Shown here piece after piece: positions 10,056-18,931 of a DNA stretch of 64,000 nt (its first letter is position 1; each line of letters opens with the position of its first letter). Position numbers and translations under genes: made by a program. The DNA is taken from contig NZ_CP136628.1 in NCBI RefSeq assembly GCF_032918005.1, forward strand, positions 62,001 through 126,000. Direction: 5' to 3'. The stretch comes from Bradyrhizobium sp. NDS-1 (GTDB taxonomy: Bacteria > Pseudomonadota > Alphaproteobacteria > Rhizobiales > Xanthobacteraceae). The notes beneath the pieces were generated by a model that was not told the origin of the DNA, searched no databases, and saw only the letters and a list, made by a program, of their open reading frames with translations.

Positions 10056-10061
10056 GGGCGC

Positions 10062-10865
10062 TCAGGTGCGATGGGCGCTGAGGTCCGTGACCACAGGCCC
10101 GTCGCCGTTGAGAGGGTTGGCCGGATCGCGCGAATAACGCAACGTCTCGAAGCGCATCGCGCGGGCATCGATCATCAGGAGGCGGCCGATGAGGCCGTCG
10201 CCGAAACCGACGATCTCGCGGATCGCTTCCAGCGCCATCATCGAGCCCAGCACGCCGGCGAGCGCACCCATGACGCCAGCCTCTGCGCAGGCCGGCACGG
10301 TGCCCGGCGGCGGTGCCTCCGGAAACAGGCAGCGATAGGTCGGGTTGAACTCGCCCTGCTCGTTCGTCTCGTGCGCACGGATTGTGGTCAGCGAGCCGTC
10401 GAAGGTGCCGAGCGCGGCGGTGATCAGCGGCTTCTTCGCGAAGAAGCAGGCGTCCGAGACCAGATAGCGCGTCGAGAAATTGTCGGAGCCGTCGAGCACG
10501 AGATCATAGTCGCCGATCAGGCTCAGCGCGTTATCGGCGTTCAGCCAGGTGGCGTGACCGACGAAGCGGACATGCGGATTGAGCGCCGCAATCCGCTCCG
10601 CGGCACTCTCGACCTTGTGCCGGCCGATATCAGGCGTCGTGTGGATCACCTGGCGCTGCAGGTTGGACAGCGACACCACGTCGTCGTCGACCACACCGAG
10701 CGTGCCGACACCGGCGGCAGCGAGATACATGAGAGCGGGCGCGCCGAGCCCGCCGGCGCCGATCACCAGCACCGAAGCCCGCTTCAGTGCAGCTTGGCCG
10801 GGACCGCCGACATCGCGCAGAACGATATGGCGGGCATAGCGTTCGAGTTCGTCCGGGCTCAGCAC
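10062..10865 (-). CDS. moeB: MoeB/ThiF/HesA-type adenylyltransferase lacking most zinc cysteines
   Basis: A 267-residue E1-like enzyme that would adenylate the C-terminal Gly-Gly of a sulfur carrier (MoaD for molybdopterin or ThiS for thiamin). It has the ATP site VLVIGAGGLGAPALMYLAAAGVG (33-55), DDDVVSLSNLQRQ with the conserved Arg, and DGSDNFSTRYLV. The zinc tetrad of E. coli MoeB (two CxxC pairs) is degenerate: the first pair reads TYRC (only Cys179) and the C-terminal pair is DPANP, without cysteine. Cys193 in PACAEAGVMG is kept. Assignment to molybdopterin or thiamin is not decided by the neighbours. Confidence 0.82.
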   Translation of the reverse strand: MLSPDELERYARHIVLRDVGGPGQAALKRASVLVIGAGGLGAPALMYLAAAGVGTLGVVDDDVVSLSNLQRQVIHTTPDIGRHKVESAAERIAALNPHVRFVGHATWLNADNALSLIGDYDLVLDGSDNFSTRYLVSDACFFAKKPLITAALGTFDGSLTTIRAHETNEQGEFNPTYRCLFPEAPPPGTVPACAEAGVMGALAGVLGSMMALEAIREIVGFGDGLIGRLLMIDARAMRFETLRYSRDPANPLNGDGPVVTDLSAHRT

Positions 10866-10955
10866 GTTCTCTTACTCCTGAACCACCCTAACATTGTTCG
10901 CGACCAACGAGATGTGCTTCAATGGCATGCGTTCAATGGGCTGGCTGGATTTGTC

Positions 10956-12314
10956 ATGAGATCGATGCTTGCGGCAACACTGATGTTTGCGGCCGCCACG
11001 GGCGCGCACGCCCAGATGACGGCGCCACAAATCCCCGGCTCCACTCCGAAAGCAGTTCAGACGGTTCCGGTCAAGCCTCCGGCAATGCAGACCCCGGCGG
11101 CGACGGCCGACGCCATGGCAAGAGCAGAGCGGCTGTCGCTCCAGTCCGATCTCGCCTGGGTCGGCCAGTATAACGGCGCCATCACCGGCGACGTCAGCGA
11201 CCGCATGGTCAACGCCATCAAGGAGTACCAGAAGGCTAAGGGCGGCAAGCCGACCGGCGCGCTCAACCCGCAGGAGCGCGCTGCGCTCGCCGATGCGGCA
11301 CGCAAGAAGCAGGACAGTGTCGGCTGGAAGATCGTGACAGAGCCGACCAGCGGCGCGCGGCTCGGCATTCCCGTCAAGCTGGTGCCGCAGCAGGCGAGCG
11401 ACGCCAACGGATCAAAATGGACATCGCCGAACGGCACGGTGCAAGTGGTTCTCAGCCGCCGCAAGGAGGTGAACCCGACCTCGGCAAAGCTGGCCGATCT
11501 CGAGAAGGAGCCGTCCGGACGCAAGGTCGACTACACCGTGGTGAAGCCCGACTTCTTCGTGCTGTCGGGATTGCAGGGCCAGAAGAAATTCTACGTGCGC
11601 GGCTCCTTCAAGGGCGATGAAGTCCGCACCATGACGATTCTGTACGACCAGGCGACTGAAAACACGGTCGAGCCGGTCGTGATCGCGATGTCGAGCGCGT
11701 TCAATCCCTTCCCGCTGGGACCGCAGGCCGGACCGCCGCCGCGCAAGACCGTCGAATACGGCACTGGAATTGTCGTCAGCGACGAGGGAGCGATCGTCAC
11801 CGACCGTCTCCTCACCGACGGCTGCCTGGCAATCACGATCGGCGGCTACGGCAATGCCGATCGTGTCGCCGAGACCAAGGAGCACGATCTCGCGCTCCTG
11901 CGCATCTACGGCGCGCGCGGCCTGAAGCCGCTCAGCCTCGCCGGCGGCGCGGCGAAGTCGAATGTCGACGTCGTCGGCATCGCCGATCCGCAGAGCCAGG
12001 GCGGCGCATCCGGCGCATCGAGCCTCAAGGCGGCTCTGGCGCCGCTGACAAGCAGCACTTCCGCACTGTCACCGCCGCCCGCCGTCGGATTCTCCGGCAG
12101 CCCGGCCATGGACGCCGACGGCAAGTTCGCCGGCATCGCGCTGCTGAAGCCGGCGATGCTCGCGGGACCCGCGACGTCAGGGCCAGCAACACAGGCCCTG
12201 ATGGTTTCGGGTGAGTCCGTGCGCGATTTCCTCAAGGCGAAAGCCGTCGATGCAAACGGCACGTCGACCGATGCGACAGCGTCCGTCGTGCGCGTGATCT
12301 GCGTGCGGAAATAG
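10956..12314 (+). CDS. Exported trypsin-like serine protease homologue, predicted inactive, with peptidoglycan-binding-like domain
   Basis: A 452-residue protein with a signal peptide (MRSMLAATLMFAAATGAHA), a PG_binding_1-like helical repeat at about 50-115 (LQSDLAWVGQYNGAITGDVSDRMVNAIKEYQ), a beta domain with charged loops, and a chymotrypsin-fold domain from about 268. Compared with the family pattern VTNAHVVDGC the protein reads VTDRLLTDGC, putting Leu285 where the catalytic His should be. Asp311 (HDLALLRI) and Ser380 (GFSGSPAMD) are present. It is therefore probably a pseudo-protease acting by binding. The frame runs back to 10071 but that part is antisense to moeB; the ATG at 10956 gives a clean signal peptide. 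Confidence 0.82.
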   Translation: MRSMLAATLMFAAATGAHAQMTAPQIPGSTPKAVQTVPVKPPAMQTPAATADAMARAERLSLQSDLAWVGQYNGAITGDVSDRMVNAIKEYQKAKGGKPTGALNPQERAALADAARKKQDSVGWKIVTEPTSGARLGIPVKLVPQQASDANGSKWTSPNGTVQVVLSRRKEVNPTSAKLADLEKEPSGRKVDYTVVKPDFFVLSGLQGQKKFYVRGSFKGDEVRTMTILYDQATENTVEPVVIAMSSAFNPFPLGPQAGPPPRKTVEYGTGIVVSDEGAIVTDRLLTDGCLAITIGGYGNADRVAETKEHDLALLRIYGARGLKPLSLAGGAAKSNVDVVGIADPQSQGGASGASSLKAALAPLTSSTSALSPPPAVGFSGSPAMDADGKFAGIALLKPAMLAGPATSGPATQALMVSGESVRDFLKAKAVDANGTSTDATASVVRVICVRK

Positions 12315-12544
12315 GATCGCCGAGCACGGCCGTGAGGACCATCACACGTACGATTACGGGTCCGGTAATGGTACGGATTCGCTGGCATTCGCTATTCCGC
12401 CATCATTGCTACTGCTGATTCGGACTCCGCGATCCCCTTTGGATCGGGCCGGCACGTCCTGAGCGAGAAGAGCTCAGCATCGAGAGCGATGCACGTTCGC
12501 GTGGCGTATTCCTGACCCAGGCACTCCAAAGGATTGATCTTCAA

Positions 12545-13288
12545 ATGCACACGATCGTACTGGCCACCCAAAAGGGTGGCAGCGGGAAGAGCACGCTCGC
12601 CATCGGCCTCGCGCTCGCGGCCAAGCAGGCCGGCTTCACCGTCCGCCTGATCGAGACCGACCCGCAGGGCACCCTGTCCAACTGGCAGCGCCGCCGCACG
12701 AAGGATGATCTCGTCGTCGAGCCGATCTACCATGCTGCCGACATCGCGCCGCGCCTAAAGATGCTGGCCGACAGCGGCCTCCAGCTCGCGATCGTCGACA
12801 CTGCCGCCGGCCTCAGCGCCGCGACCACCGCGGCGATCCGCCATTCCGATCTCTGCCTGATCCCGTCCCGCCCGAGCGTCGCCGACATCGAGGCGACCGT
12901 CTCGACGCTCAGCGTCGCGCGCGCCTGGAAGCGGCCCTTTGGCTTCGTGCTGAACCAGACGCCGATCCGCGGCCAGCGCATCGACAATGCCGCGGGCGCG
13001 CTCGGAGAGGAAGCTTCGCTCGATCTCGCCGAGGTGCTCGCGCGCCCGCTGATCGCGATGCGCAACGATCACCAGGACTCGCTTGCGAGCGGCCTTGCCG
13101 TCAGCGAATTCGCGCCCAACGGCAAGTCGGCAGACGAGATCCGTGGCCTCTGGCGTTGGGTGGAGACCCGGCTCGAGCTCACTGCGACAACCGGCGTCCT
13201 GATCGAGCAGGTGATGTCGGCCACGGACGGCATGCTGCATGCCGCCGCCGAGCTTTCGGTGGACGAGTCCCCGACTCTGGCGTCCTGA
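12545..13288 (+). CDS. Orphan ParA-family ATPase
   Basis: A 247-residue deviant Walker-A ATPase. The motif KGGSGKSTLAIGLALAAKQAG (10-30), IETDPQGTLSNWQ (Walker A') and LAIVDTAAGLS (Walker B) are intact. No ParB or centromere-like site is adjacent, so this is not a replicon partition pair; family members of this kind position cellular cargo or act with unlinked partners. The C-terminal 40 residues diverge. It stands alone between the pseudo-protease and mutM. Confidence 0.88.
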   Translation: MHTIVLATQKGGSGKSTLAIGLALAAKQAGFTVRLIETDPQGTLSNWQRRRTKDDLVVEPIYHAADIAPRLKMLADSGLQLAIVDTAAGLSAATTAAIRHSDLCLIPSRPSVADIEATVSTLSVARAWKRPFGFVLNQTPIRGQRIDNAAGALGEEASLDLAEVLARPLIAMRNDHQDSLASGLAVSEFAPNGKSADEIRGLWRWVETRLELTATTGVLIEQVMSATDGMLHAAAELSVDESPTLAS

Positions 13289-13481
13289 GCGGGGCGATCG
13301 CTCAGACGGCAGTTGGCCTTCACCATCCGGAAGGGCCCCGGCGACGAAGCAATCCGGTCACCAGCCCGGCCGGATTGCTTCGCTTCGCGTTTTGGGAAGT
13401 TTATCTACCGGCGTTGCGCTCGCAACGACCCCGTAGCTGGTTTCGAAGAGCCTCACGGCCTTCGAAGGGCTCGCCTGATCC
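13289..13481. repeat. Intergenic palindromic repeat segment
   Basis: Between the convergent ParA and mutM genes lie inverted pieces GAAGCAATCCGG (about 13348) and CCGGATTGCTTCG (about 13370), followed by GCGTTGCGCTCGCAACGACC. This is the style of genomic repeat commonly found between convergent Bradyrhizobium genes. No gene is supported. Confidence 0.55.
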
Positions 13482-14363
13482 TCACTTCTGACACTTCGAG
13501 CACCAGAAGGTCGAGCGACCATTCTGCGTGAAGCGCTTGATCGTGCCGCCGCAGCGCGGCGTCGTGCACTTCTCACCTTCGCGGTCATAGACCTTGAAGG
13601 AGTGCTGGAAATAGCCGAGCTCGCCCGTGGTCTGTCGATGATCGCGCAATGACGAGCCGCCGGCCTTGATGGCATCATTGAGCACGGTGTGGATCGCGCC
13701 GACCAACCGCTTCGCGTGATCGGTCGGCTCACCCTTTTTGGTCGATAGTGTCGCAGCAACGCGCCGCGGCGACAGATGCGAGCGATGCAGGACTTCGCAG
13801 ACATAGATGTTGCCGAGCCCGGCGACCACGCGCTGGTCGAGCAGCGCCGCCTTCAGGCTCGTGAGCTTGCCTGCGCAGGACCGCGCCAGCATCGCGGCAT
13901 CGAACTCGTTGCCGAGCGGCTCGGGGCCGAGCCCGCGGAGCAGCGGCTCTTCATCAAGCGCATTGCGCGCAATCACTTTCATGTAACCGAAACGGCGCGG
14001 ATCGTTGAAGACGATGTCGGCGCCGGAGGACATGCGAAACAGCACGTGGTCGTGCGCGGAATCCTTGGCCTTCGGATAGTGAAACTCGCCAGGCACGGCG
14101 TCGTTGTCAGGCTTGATGACACGGAACGAGCCCGACATGCCCAGATGCATCAAGAGCACATCGCCGGAGGCGAGGTCCGCCATGAGATATTTTGCACGGC
14201 GGCCGAGGCCGGTGACGAGCTGCCCCTTGAGCCTGGCCACGAAGTCCGGCTGGAACGGAAAGCGCAGGTCCGGCCGGCGGGCCTCCGCGACCAGGATTTT
14301 CGCACCCTCCATGACGGGCTGAAGGCCACGGCGGACGGTCTCGACTTCGGGCAATTCAGGCAT
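13482..14363 (-). CDS. mutM: Formamidopyrimidine-DNA glycosylase MutM (Fpg)
   Basis: This 293-residue base-excision repair enzyme removes 8-oxoguanine and ring-opened purines and nicks the abasic site. The N-terminus [14 protein letters not shown] gives the catalytic Pro2 and Glu3. Other landmarks are [11 protein letters not shown] with the DNA-intercalating residues, the H2TH region ([19 protein letters not shown]) with Asn and Lys, and a C-terminal zinc finger with Cys pairs in CTTPRCGG and FWCSKCQ. It is divergent from ubiE with 81 bases between them. Confidence 0.98.
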   Translation of the reverse strand: MPELPEVETVRRGLQPVMEGAKILVAEARRPDLRFPFQPDFVARLKGQLVTGLGRRAKYLMADLASGDVLLMHLGMSGSFRVIKPDNDAVPGEFHYPKAKDSAHDHVLFRMSSGADIVFNDPRRFGYMKVIARNALDEEPLLRGLGPEPLGNEFDAAMLARSCAGKLTSLKAALLDQRVVAGLGNIYVCEVLHRSHLSPRRVAATLSTKKGEPTDHAKRLVGAIHTVLNDAIKAGGSSLRDHRQTTGELGYFQHSFKVYDREGEKCTTPRCGGTIKRFTQNGRSTFWCSKCQK

Positions 14364-14444
14364 GGTCAGGCATTCACCTTATGAGGGTGGTGTGATAGCG
14401 CCATTGCGGCGGGCGCGCTATGGTCCGCCCAGTGGAGTAGAGTA

Positions 14445-15206
14445 ATGGATCGGCCGGGCGAAACCACGCATTTTGGCTTCAGGGACGTCCCCCTCGGGGA
14501 CAAGCAGACGCTGGTGAACGACGTGTTTCACAGCGTGGCGTCGCGCTATGACCTGATGAACGATCTGATGTCCGGTGGCCTGCACCGGGTCTGGAAGGAC
14601 ATCATGATCACGGCGCTCGACCCGCCGAGGGGCGACCGGCCGTTCGCGTTGCTCGACGTGGCCGGCGGCACCGGGGACATCTCGTTCCGCGCCGCCAAGG
14701 CCGCAGGTGCAGGTTTCCATGCCACCGTCTGCGACATCAACACCGACATGCTCGCGGTCGGCCGCGAGCGCGCCGCGAAGCGCCATCTCGAAACCCGGGT
14801 CGATTTCGTCGAAGGCAATGCCGAATCGCTTGGCTTCGCCGACCGCAGCTTCGACGCATATACGATTGCTTTCGGCATTCGCAACGTGCCGCGGATCGAC
14901 CTTGCGCTGAAGGAAGCCTATCGCGTGCTGAAGCCCGGCAGCCGCTTCCTCTGCCTGGAATTCTCTAGCGTCGAGATGCCGGGGCTCGATCGCCTTTATG
15001 ACCTGTTCTCGTTCAAGGTGATCCCGCCGCTCGGCCGCATGATCACGGGCGACGCCGAGTCCTATCAGTATCTCGTCGAATCGATCCGCAAGTTTCCAAA
15101 ACCCAACGCGTTCGCCGACATGATCCGCGACGCCGGCTTCGCCCGCGTCAGCTGGCAGACATTGTCCGGCGGCATCGTCGCTCTGCATTCGGGCTGGCGT
15201 TTGTGA
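14445..15206 (+). CDS. ubiE: Demethylmenaquinone/2-polyprenyl-benzoquinol methyltransferase UbiE
   Basis: A 253-residue SAM-dependent C-methyltransferase of ubiquinone synthesis. Motif I is [16 protein letters not shown], followed by [45 protein letters not shown] and [13 protein letters not shown], all highly typical of Ubi[26 protein letters not shown] is the family N-terminal signature. First gene of ubiE-ubiB-coaBC-dut; its stop overlaps the ubiB start in GTGA. Confidence 0.97.
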   Translation: MDRPGETTHFGFRDVPLGDKQTLVNDVFHSVASRYDLMNDLMSGGLHRVWKDIMITALDPPRGDRPFALLDVAGGTGDISFRAAKAAGAGFHATVCDINTDMLAVGRERAAKRHLETRVDFVEGNAESLGFADRSFDAYTIAFGIRNVPRIDLALKEAYRVLKPGSRFLCLEFSSVEMPGLDRLYDLFSFKVIPPLGRMITGDAESYQYLVESIRKFPKPNAFADMIRDAGFARVSWQTLSGGIVALHSGWRL

Positions 15207-16777
15207 TCTCTGCCTTTACCCACATTGCGCGCCTGATCCGCGCTGCGTTCGTGTTTGCCCGCGAGGGCGTGTTCGGCTCGGTCGATCCGAGCCTGGTGCC
15301 GCCGCCGGGGCAGCTCGCGCTGAAGCTGGCGCGCCTCGTCGAACGCCGCGGCACCAAGCACGGCCCGCGGATCTCGCGGGCTCTTACCCGAATGGGCCCC
15401 GCCTATCTCAAGCTCGGACAGTTCCTTGCGACGCGCCCCGACGTGGTCGGCGTCATCATGGCGCGCGACCTCGAAAGCCTCCAGGACCGCCTGCCGCCGT
15501 TTCCGCAGGACGAGGCCGAGGCCGCCATCGCGACGTCTCTGGAGCGGCCGCTGAAGGACGTGTTCGTGAGCTTCGGGCCACCCGTCGCGGCTGCCTCGAT
15601 CGCGCAGGTGCATCGCGGCGAGGTCTTGCACGACGGGATCCGTACGGCGATGGCGGTCAAGGTGCTCAGGCCGAACGTGGCCGCGCGCTTCCGCCGCGAT
15701 CTCTCCGACTTCTTCTTCGTCGCACACAAGGCCGAGGCCTACTCGGCGGAAGCGCGGCGGCTGCGCCTCATCGAGGTCATCAACACCATGTCGCGCTCGG
15801 TCGCCATGGAAATGGACCTGCGGCTGGAGGCGGCTGCGCTGTCGGAGATGGCGGAGAACACGCGCGACGACCCTGACTTCCGCGTGCCGACCGTCGACTG
15901 GGATCGCACCACGCACAACGTGTTGACGATGGAGTGGATCGACGGCATCGCGCTGAACGACCACAAGCGCCTGGAAGAGGCGCAGGTCGATTTGCCCGAT
16001 CTCGGTCGCAAGGTGATCCAGAGCTTCCTGCGCCACGCGCTGCGCGACGGCTTCTTCCATGCCGACATGCATCCGGGCAATCTGTTCCTGGACGATGCCG
16101 GCCGTCTCGTCGCGGTCGATTTCGGCATCATGGGCCGGCTCGGCATGAAGGAGCGGCGCTTCCTCGCCGAAATCCTGCTCGGCTTCATCACCCGCGATTA
16201 TCGCCGGGTCGCCGAGGTGCATTTTGAGGCGGGCTACGTGCCCGCGCATCACTCGGTCGAGAATTTCGCGCAGGCCATCCGCGCCATCGGCGAGCCGATT
16301 CACAACCGCACGGCCGAAGAGATCTCAATGGCGCGGCTGCTGACGCTGCTGCTCGAAGTCACCGGCCTGTTCGACATGACGACGCGGCCCGAGCTGATCC
16401 TGCTGCAGAAGACCATGGTGGTGGTCGAAGGCGTGGCGCGCGGCTTCGATCCCAAGCTCGACATCTGGAAGATCGCCGACCCCGTGGTGCGCGAATGGAT
16501 CGAGCGCAATCTCGGTCCGATCGGCCGGGTGCAGGGGGCCCTTGCGGGCACCGGAGACATCGCGCGCGTGCTGATGCGCCTGCCGGAGATCGCCGAGCGG
16601 TCGGTGAAGGTGCTGGAGCAGCTGGAAACCATGACGCGGGAGGGGATAAGGCTGTCCCCGGAGAGCATCGCCGCGATGGGACGCAGCGAGGGCCGCAAGA
16701 CCCGCTGGCGCACCGTCGCGCTCTGGATCATCGCCGCGACTTTCATCGGCATCCTGATCGCCGTCCGGAATCTATGA
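15203..16777 (+). CDS. ubiB: Ubiquinone biosynthesis kinase-like protein UbiB
   Basis: A 524-residue atypical protein-kinase-like ATPase needed for coenzyme Q biosynthesis at the inner membrane. It shows the KxGQ-motif ([13 protein letters not shown]), the Ala-rich nucleotide loop ([15 protein letters not shown]) with VKVLRPNV, and the kinase-like [28 protein letters not shown]. Two hydrophobic C-terminal segments are reduced here to one clear helix ([19 protein letters not shown]) at about 503-521. The GTG start at 15203 overlaps the ubiE stop, indicating translational coupling. Its own stop lies within the first palindrome of the coaBC control region. Confidence 0.95.
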   Translation: MISAFTHIARLIRAAFVFAREGVFGSVDPSLVPPPGQLALKLARLVERRGTKHGPRISRALTRMGPAYLKLGQFLATRPDVVGVIMARDLESLQDRLPPFPQDEAEAAIATSLERPLKDVFVSFGPPVAAASIAQVHRGEVLHDGIRTAMAVKVLRPNVAARFRRDLSDFFFVAHKAEAYSAEARRLRLIEVINTMSRSVAMEMDLRLEAAALSEMAENTRDDPDFRVPTVDWDRTTHNVLTMEWIDGIALNDHKRLEEAQVDLPDLGRKVIQSFLRHALRDGFFHADMHPGNLFLDDAGRLVAVDFGIMGRLGMKERRFLAEILLGFITRDYRRVAEVHFEAGYVPAHHSVENFAQAIRAIGEPIHNRTAEEISMARLLTLLLEVTGLFDMTTRPELILLQKTMVVVEGVARGFDPKLDIWKIADPVVREWIERNLGPIGRVQGALAGTGDIARVLMRLPEIAERSVKVLEQLETMTREGIRLSPESIAAMGRSEGRKTRWRTVALWIIAATFIGILIAVRNL

Positions 16778-16792
16778 TTGCACTGCAATCAT
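16774..16792. promoter_or_regulatory. 19-bp perfect palindrome, putative operator 1 for the RHH domain of CoaBC
   Basis: ATGATTGCACTGCAATCAT is a perfect inverted repeat with 9-base arms around one central base. It covers the end of ubiB and the -35 element of the proposed coaBC promoter. Its arms share the pattern ATGATWGCR with operator 2. The FitA antitoxin of Neisseria gonorrhoeae is known to bind TGATAGCA-type half-sites, which are very close. Binding is inferred. Confidence 0.72.
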
Positions 16793-16806
16793 ACAGATGA
16801 TAGCAT
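16778..16806 (+). promoter_or_regulatory. Putative sigma-70-type promoter of coaBC
   Basis: TTGCAC (16778-16783), 17 bases, TAGCAT (16801-16806). Both elements lie inside the two palindromes, so a protein bound there would block RNA polymerase. Transcription would begin near 16813, about 20 bases before the GTG start. Spacing is ideal, the hexamers are only fair. Confidence 0.45.
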
Positions 16807-16815
16807 CGCTATCAT
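16797..16815. promoter_or_regulatory. 19-bp palindrome, putative operator 2 for the RHH domain of CoaBC
   Basis: ATGATAGCATCGCTATCAT has arms ATGATAGC and GCTATCAT around ATC; extended to nine bases per arm it fits ATGATWGCR-N-YGCWATCAT like operator 1. The two centres are 23 bases apart, about two helical turns, as expected for cooperative binding of two ribbon-helix-helix dimers. An RBS (GGAGGG, 16824-16829) and the GTG at 16834 follow. Confidence 0.72.
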
Positions 16816-16833
16816 TCTGTGCTGGAGGGCCTC

Positions 16834-18285
16834 GTGGCAAGCCTGACCATCCGCAAGCTGGACGATCACGTCAAAACCTATCTGCGGCTGCGTTCAGCCA
16901 GGAACCGCAGGTCGGTCGAGGAAGAAGTCCGGGTCATCCTGCGGGAGCTGATCGAGGGCCGCGAGGAGCCGCTGACGCCGTTTTCGGCGCCGCCGGCAGC
17001 ATCCACCACCCCCACGCCCCAGCGTACCGGCGCCCCGCCCGAGGCCAGCGTCACCCTGATCATTGGCGGCGGCATCGCCGCCTACAAATCGCTCGACCTG
17101 ATTCGCCGGCTGAAGGAACGCCGCATCGAGGTGCGCTGCGTCCTGACCAAGGCGGCGCAGCAATTCGTGACGCCGCTGGCGGCGAGCGCGCTGTCGCATG
17201 AGCGCGTCTATACCGACCTGTTCGACCCCCAGAGCGAGTTCGACGCCGGCCATATCAGGCTCGCGCGCGATTGCGACCTGATCGTGGTGGCGCCGGCCAC
17301 CGCCGATCTGATGGCGAAGATGGCGAACGGCCATGCCGACGATCTCGCCAGTGCCATCCTGCTCGCGACCAACCGCAAGGTGCTGCTGGCGCCGGCAATG
17401 AACCCGCTGATGTGGAACAATGCGGCCACGCGCCGCAATGTCAGCTTGCTCCAGCGTGACGGCGTGGTGCTGATCGGGCCCAATTCCGGCGAGATGGCGG
17501 AAGCAGGCGAGGCCGGAACCGGTCGCATGTCCGAAGCGATCGAGATCGCCACCGCCGCCGAGAGACTGCTGCGGCCGCCGGTGCCGAAGCCGCTTGCCGG
17601 CAAGCGCGTGCTGATCACCGCAGGTCCGACGCACGAGCCCATCGATCCGGTGCGCTACATCGCCAACCGCTCCTCCGGCAAGCAGGGCTTTGCCATTGCC
17701 GCCGCGGCGCAAGCGGCGGGTGCCGAAGTCATTCTGGTGAGCGGCCCGGTTGATCTCGGCGATCCCCCGGGCGTGACGGTGAAGCATGTGGAATCGGCGC
17801 GGCAGATGCTGGAGCAGGTGCAGGCTGCGCTGCCCGCCGACATCGCGATCTTCGCCGCCGCGGTCGCCGACTGGCGCGTCGCCAACGAGGGCGAGCAGAA
17901 ACTGAAGAAGACCGCCGCCGGCATGCCCCCGCTTCAGCTTGTTGAGAATCCCGACATTCTCGCCACGATTTCAAAACTGACCGACAAGCGGCCGCCGCTG
18001 GTGATCGGTTTTGCCGCCGAGACCGAGCACCTCATCGACAACGCCAAATCAAAACTCGCGCGCAAGGGCTGCGACTGGATCGTCGCCAATGACGTCTCGC
18101 CGGCGACCGGCGTGATGGGCGGCGACCGCAATACGGTACATCTCATAAGCCGCAAGAGCGACGAGAAGGACGGCGAGATTGCTGTTGATTCCTGGCCGGT
18201 GATGACCAAGGAACAGGTCGCCATCGAACTGGTCGCGCATGTCGCGAAAAGCGTGAGCGACAAATCCCGGGAGCCGGCATCTTGA
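16834..18285 (+). CDS. coaBC: CoaBC (phosphopantothenoylcysteine synthetase/decarboxylase) with N-terminal FitA/VapB-like ribbon-helix-helix domain
   Basis: A 483-residue bifunctional enzyme of coenzyme A synthesis. Residues 1-42 (starting [19 protein letters not shown], with [16 protein letters not shown]) match the RHH DNA-binding fold of FitA-type antitoxins. Residues 43-71 are a Pro/Thr-rich linker. The CoaC flavoprotein domain (72-about 250) has [16 protein letters not shown], His140 in AGHIRLA and PAMNPLMW (187-194). The CoaB domain starts at 257 with [18 protein letters not shown] and has AVADWRV. The usual Cys of the CoaC flap (ACGD-like) is replaced by [12 protein letters not shown] (221-232). 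GTG 16834 follows GGAGGG; no other in-frame ATG, GTG or TTG lies before the CoaC domain, so the fusion is expected to be translated. Downstream dut overlaps the stop. Confidence 0.93.
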   Translation: MASLTIRKLDDHVKTYLRLRSARNRRSVEEEVRVILRELIEGREEPLTPFSAPPAASTTPTPQRTGAPPEASVTLIIGGGIAAYKSLDLIRRLKERRIEVRCVLTKAAQQFVTPLAASALSHERVYTDLFDPQSEFDAGHIRLARDCDLIVVAPATADLMAKMANGHADDLASAILLATNRKVLLAPAMNPLMWNNAATRRNVSLLQRDGVVLIGPNSGEMAEAGEAGTGRMSEAIEIATAAERLLRPPVPKPLAGKRVLITAGPTHEPIDPVRYIANRSSGKQGFAIAAAAQAAGAEVILVSGPVDLGDPPGVTVKHVESARQMLEQVQAALPADIAIFAAAVADWRVANEGEQKLKKTAAGMPPLQLVENPDILATISKLTDKRPPLVIGFAAETEHLIDNAKSKLARKGCDWIVANDVSPATGVMGGDRNTVHLISRKSDEKDGEIAVDSWPVMTKEQVAIELVAHVAKSVSDKSREPAS

Positions 18286-18740
18286 GCACGAAGGTCACTG
18301 TCGAACTGCAACGCCTCGCCCATGCCGATGGCCTGCCACTCCCGGCCTATCAGACGGTGGAGGCCGCCGGGCTCGACCTGATGGCCGCCGTTCCTGACAA
18401 CGAGCCTCTCACGCTGGCACCCGGCCAATATGCGCTGGTGCCGACCGGGCTTGCGATCGCGTTACCGGCCGGGCACGAGGCGCAGGTGCGGCCGCGCTCG
18501 GGGCTTGCCGCCAAGCACGGCATCACCGTGCTGAACGCGCCGGGCACGATCGACGCGGACTACCGCGGCGAGATCAAGGTGATCCTGATCAATCACGGGC
18601 AAGCCGCCTTCGTCATCAAGCGCGGCGAGCGCATCGCCCAGATGGTGATCGCGCCCGTCGTGCAGGCCGCCCTGGTTCCCGTGACCACCTTGTCGGCGAC
18701 CGATCGCGGCGCCGGCGGCTTCGGCTCGACCGGCCGCTAA
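18282..18740 (+). CDS. dut: Deoxyuridine 5'-triphosphate nucleotidohydrolase Dut
   Basis: This 152-residue dUTPase hydrolyses dUTP to dUMP and pyrophosphate, keeping uracil out of DNA. The five trimeric dUTPase motifs are readable: [43 protein letters not shown] (motifs 2 and 3, uracil pocket), [10 protein letters not shown] and the C-terminal [10 protein letters not shown] that closes over the phosphates. The TTG start at 18282 overlaps the coaBC stop (TTGA), so the pair is translationally coupled; the coaBC-dut arrangement is also found in E. coli. Confidence 0.96.
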   Translation: MSTKVTVELQRLAHADGLPLPAYQTVEAAGLDLMAAVPDNEPLTLAPGQYALVPTGLAIALPAGHEAQVRPRSGLAAKHGITVLNAPGTIDADYRGEIKVILINHGQAAFVIKRGERIAQMVIAPVVQAALVPVTTLSATDRGAGGFGSTGR

Positions 18741-18931
18741 CGCACGGCAGTTCCAACCGAAACACCGCGGGGAACGACGTGAGCGGGAACATCGCGCCCC
18801 GCATTTTTGGGGGGCCGTGTTTGCGTTCACGATCTGGACTCTTACCGGCGGAGTCACGGTGAGGGTATTGTCTTTTGATTCGCGCGCGACGGGGGTCGTC
18901 GCGCGCAAATCCGTGCGATCTTGGGGCAACT

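Noticed and set aside
10071..10955. N-terminal extension of the pseudo-protease frame
   Set aside because: This part is antisense to moeB and lacks domain features; the signal peptide starts at 10956.
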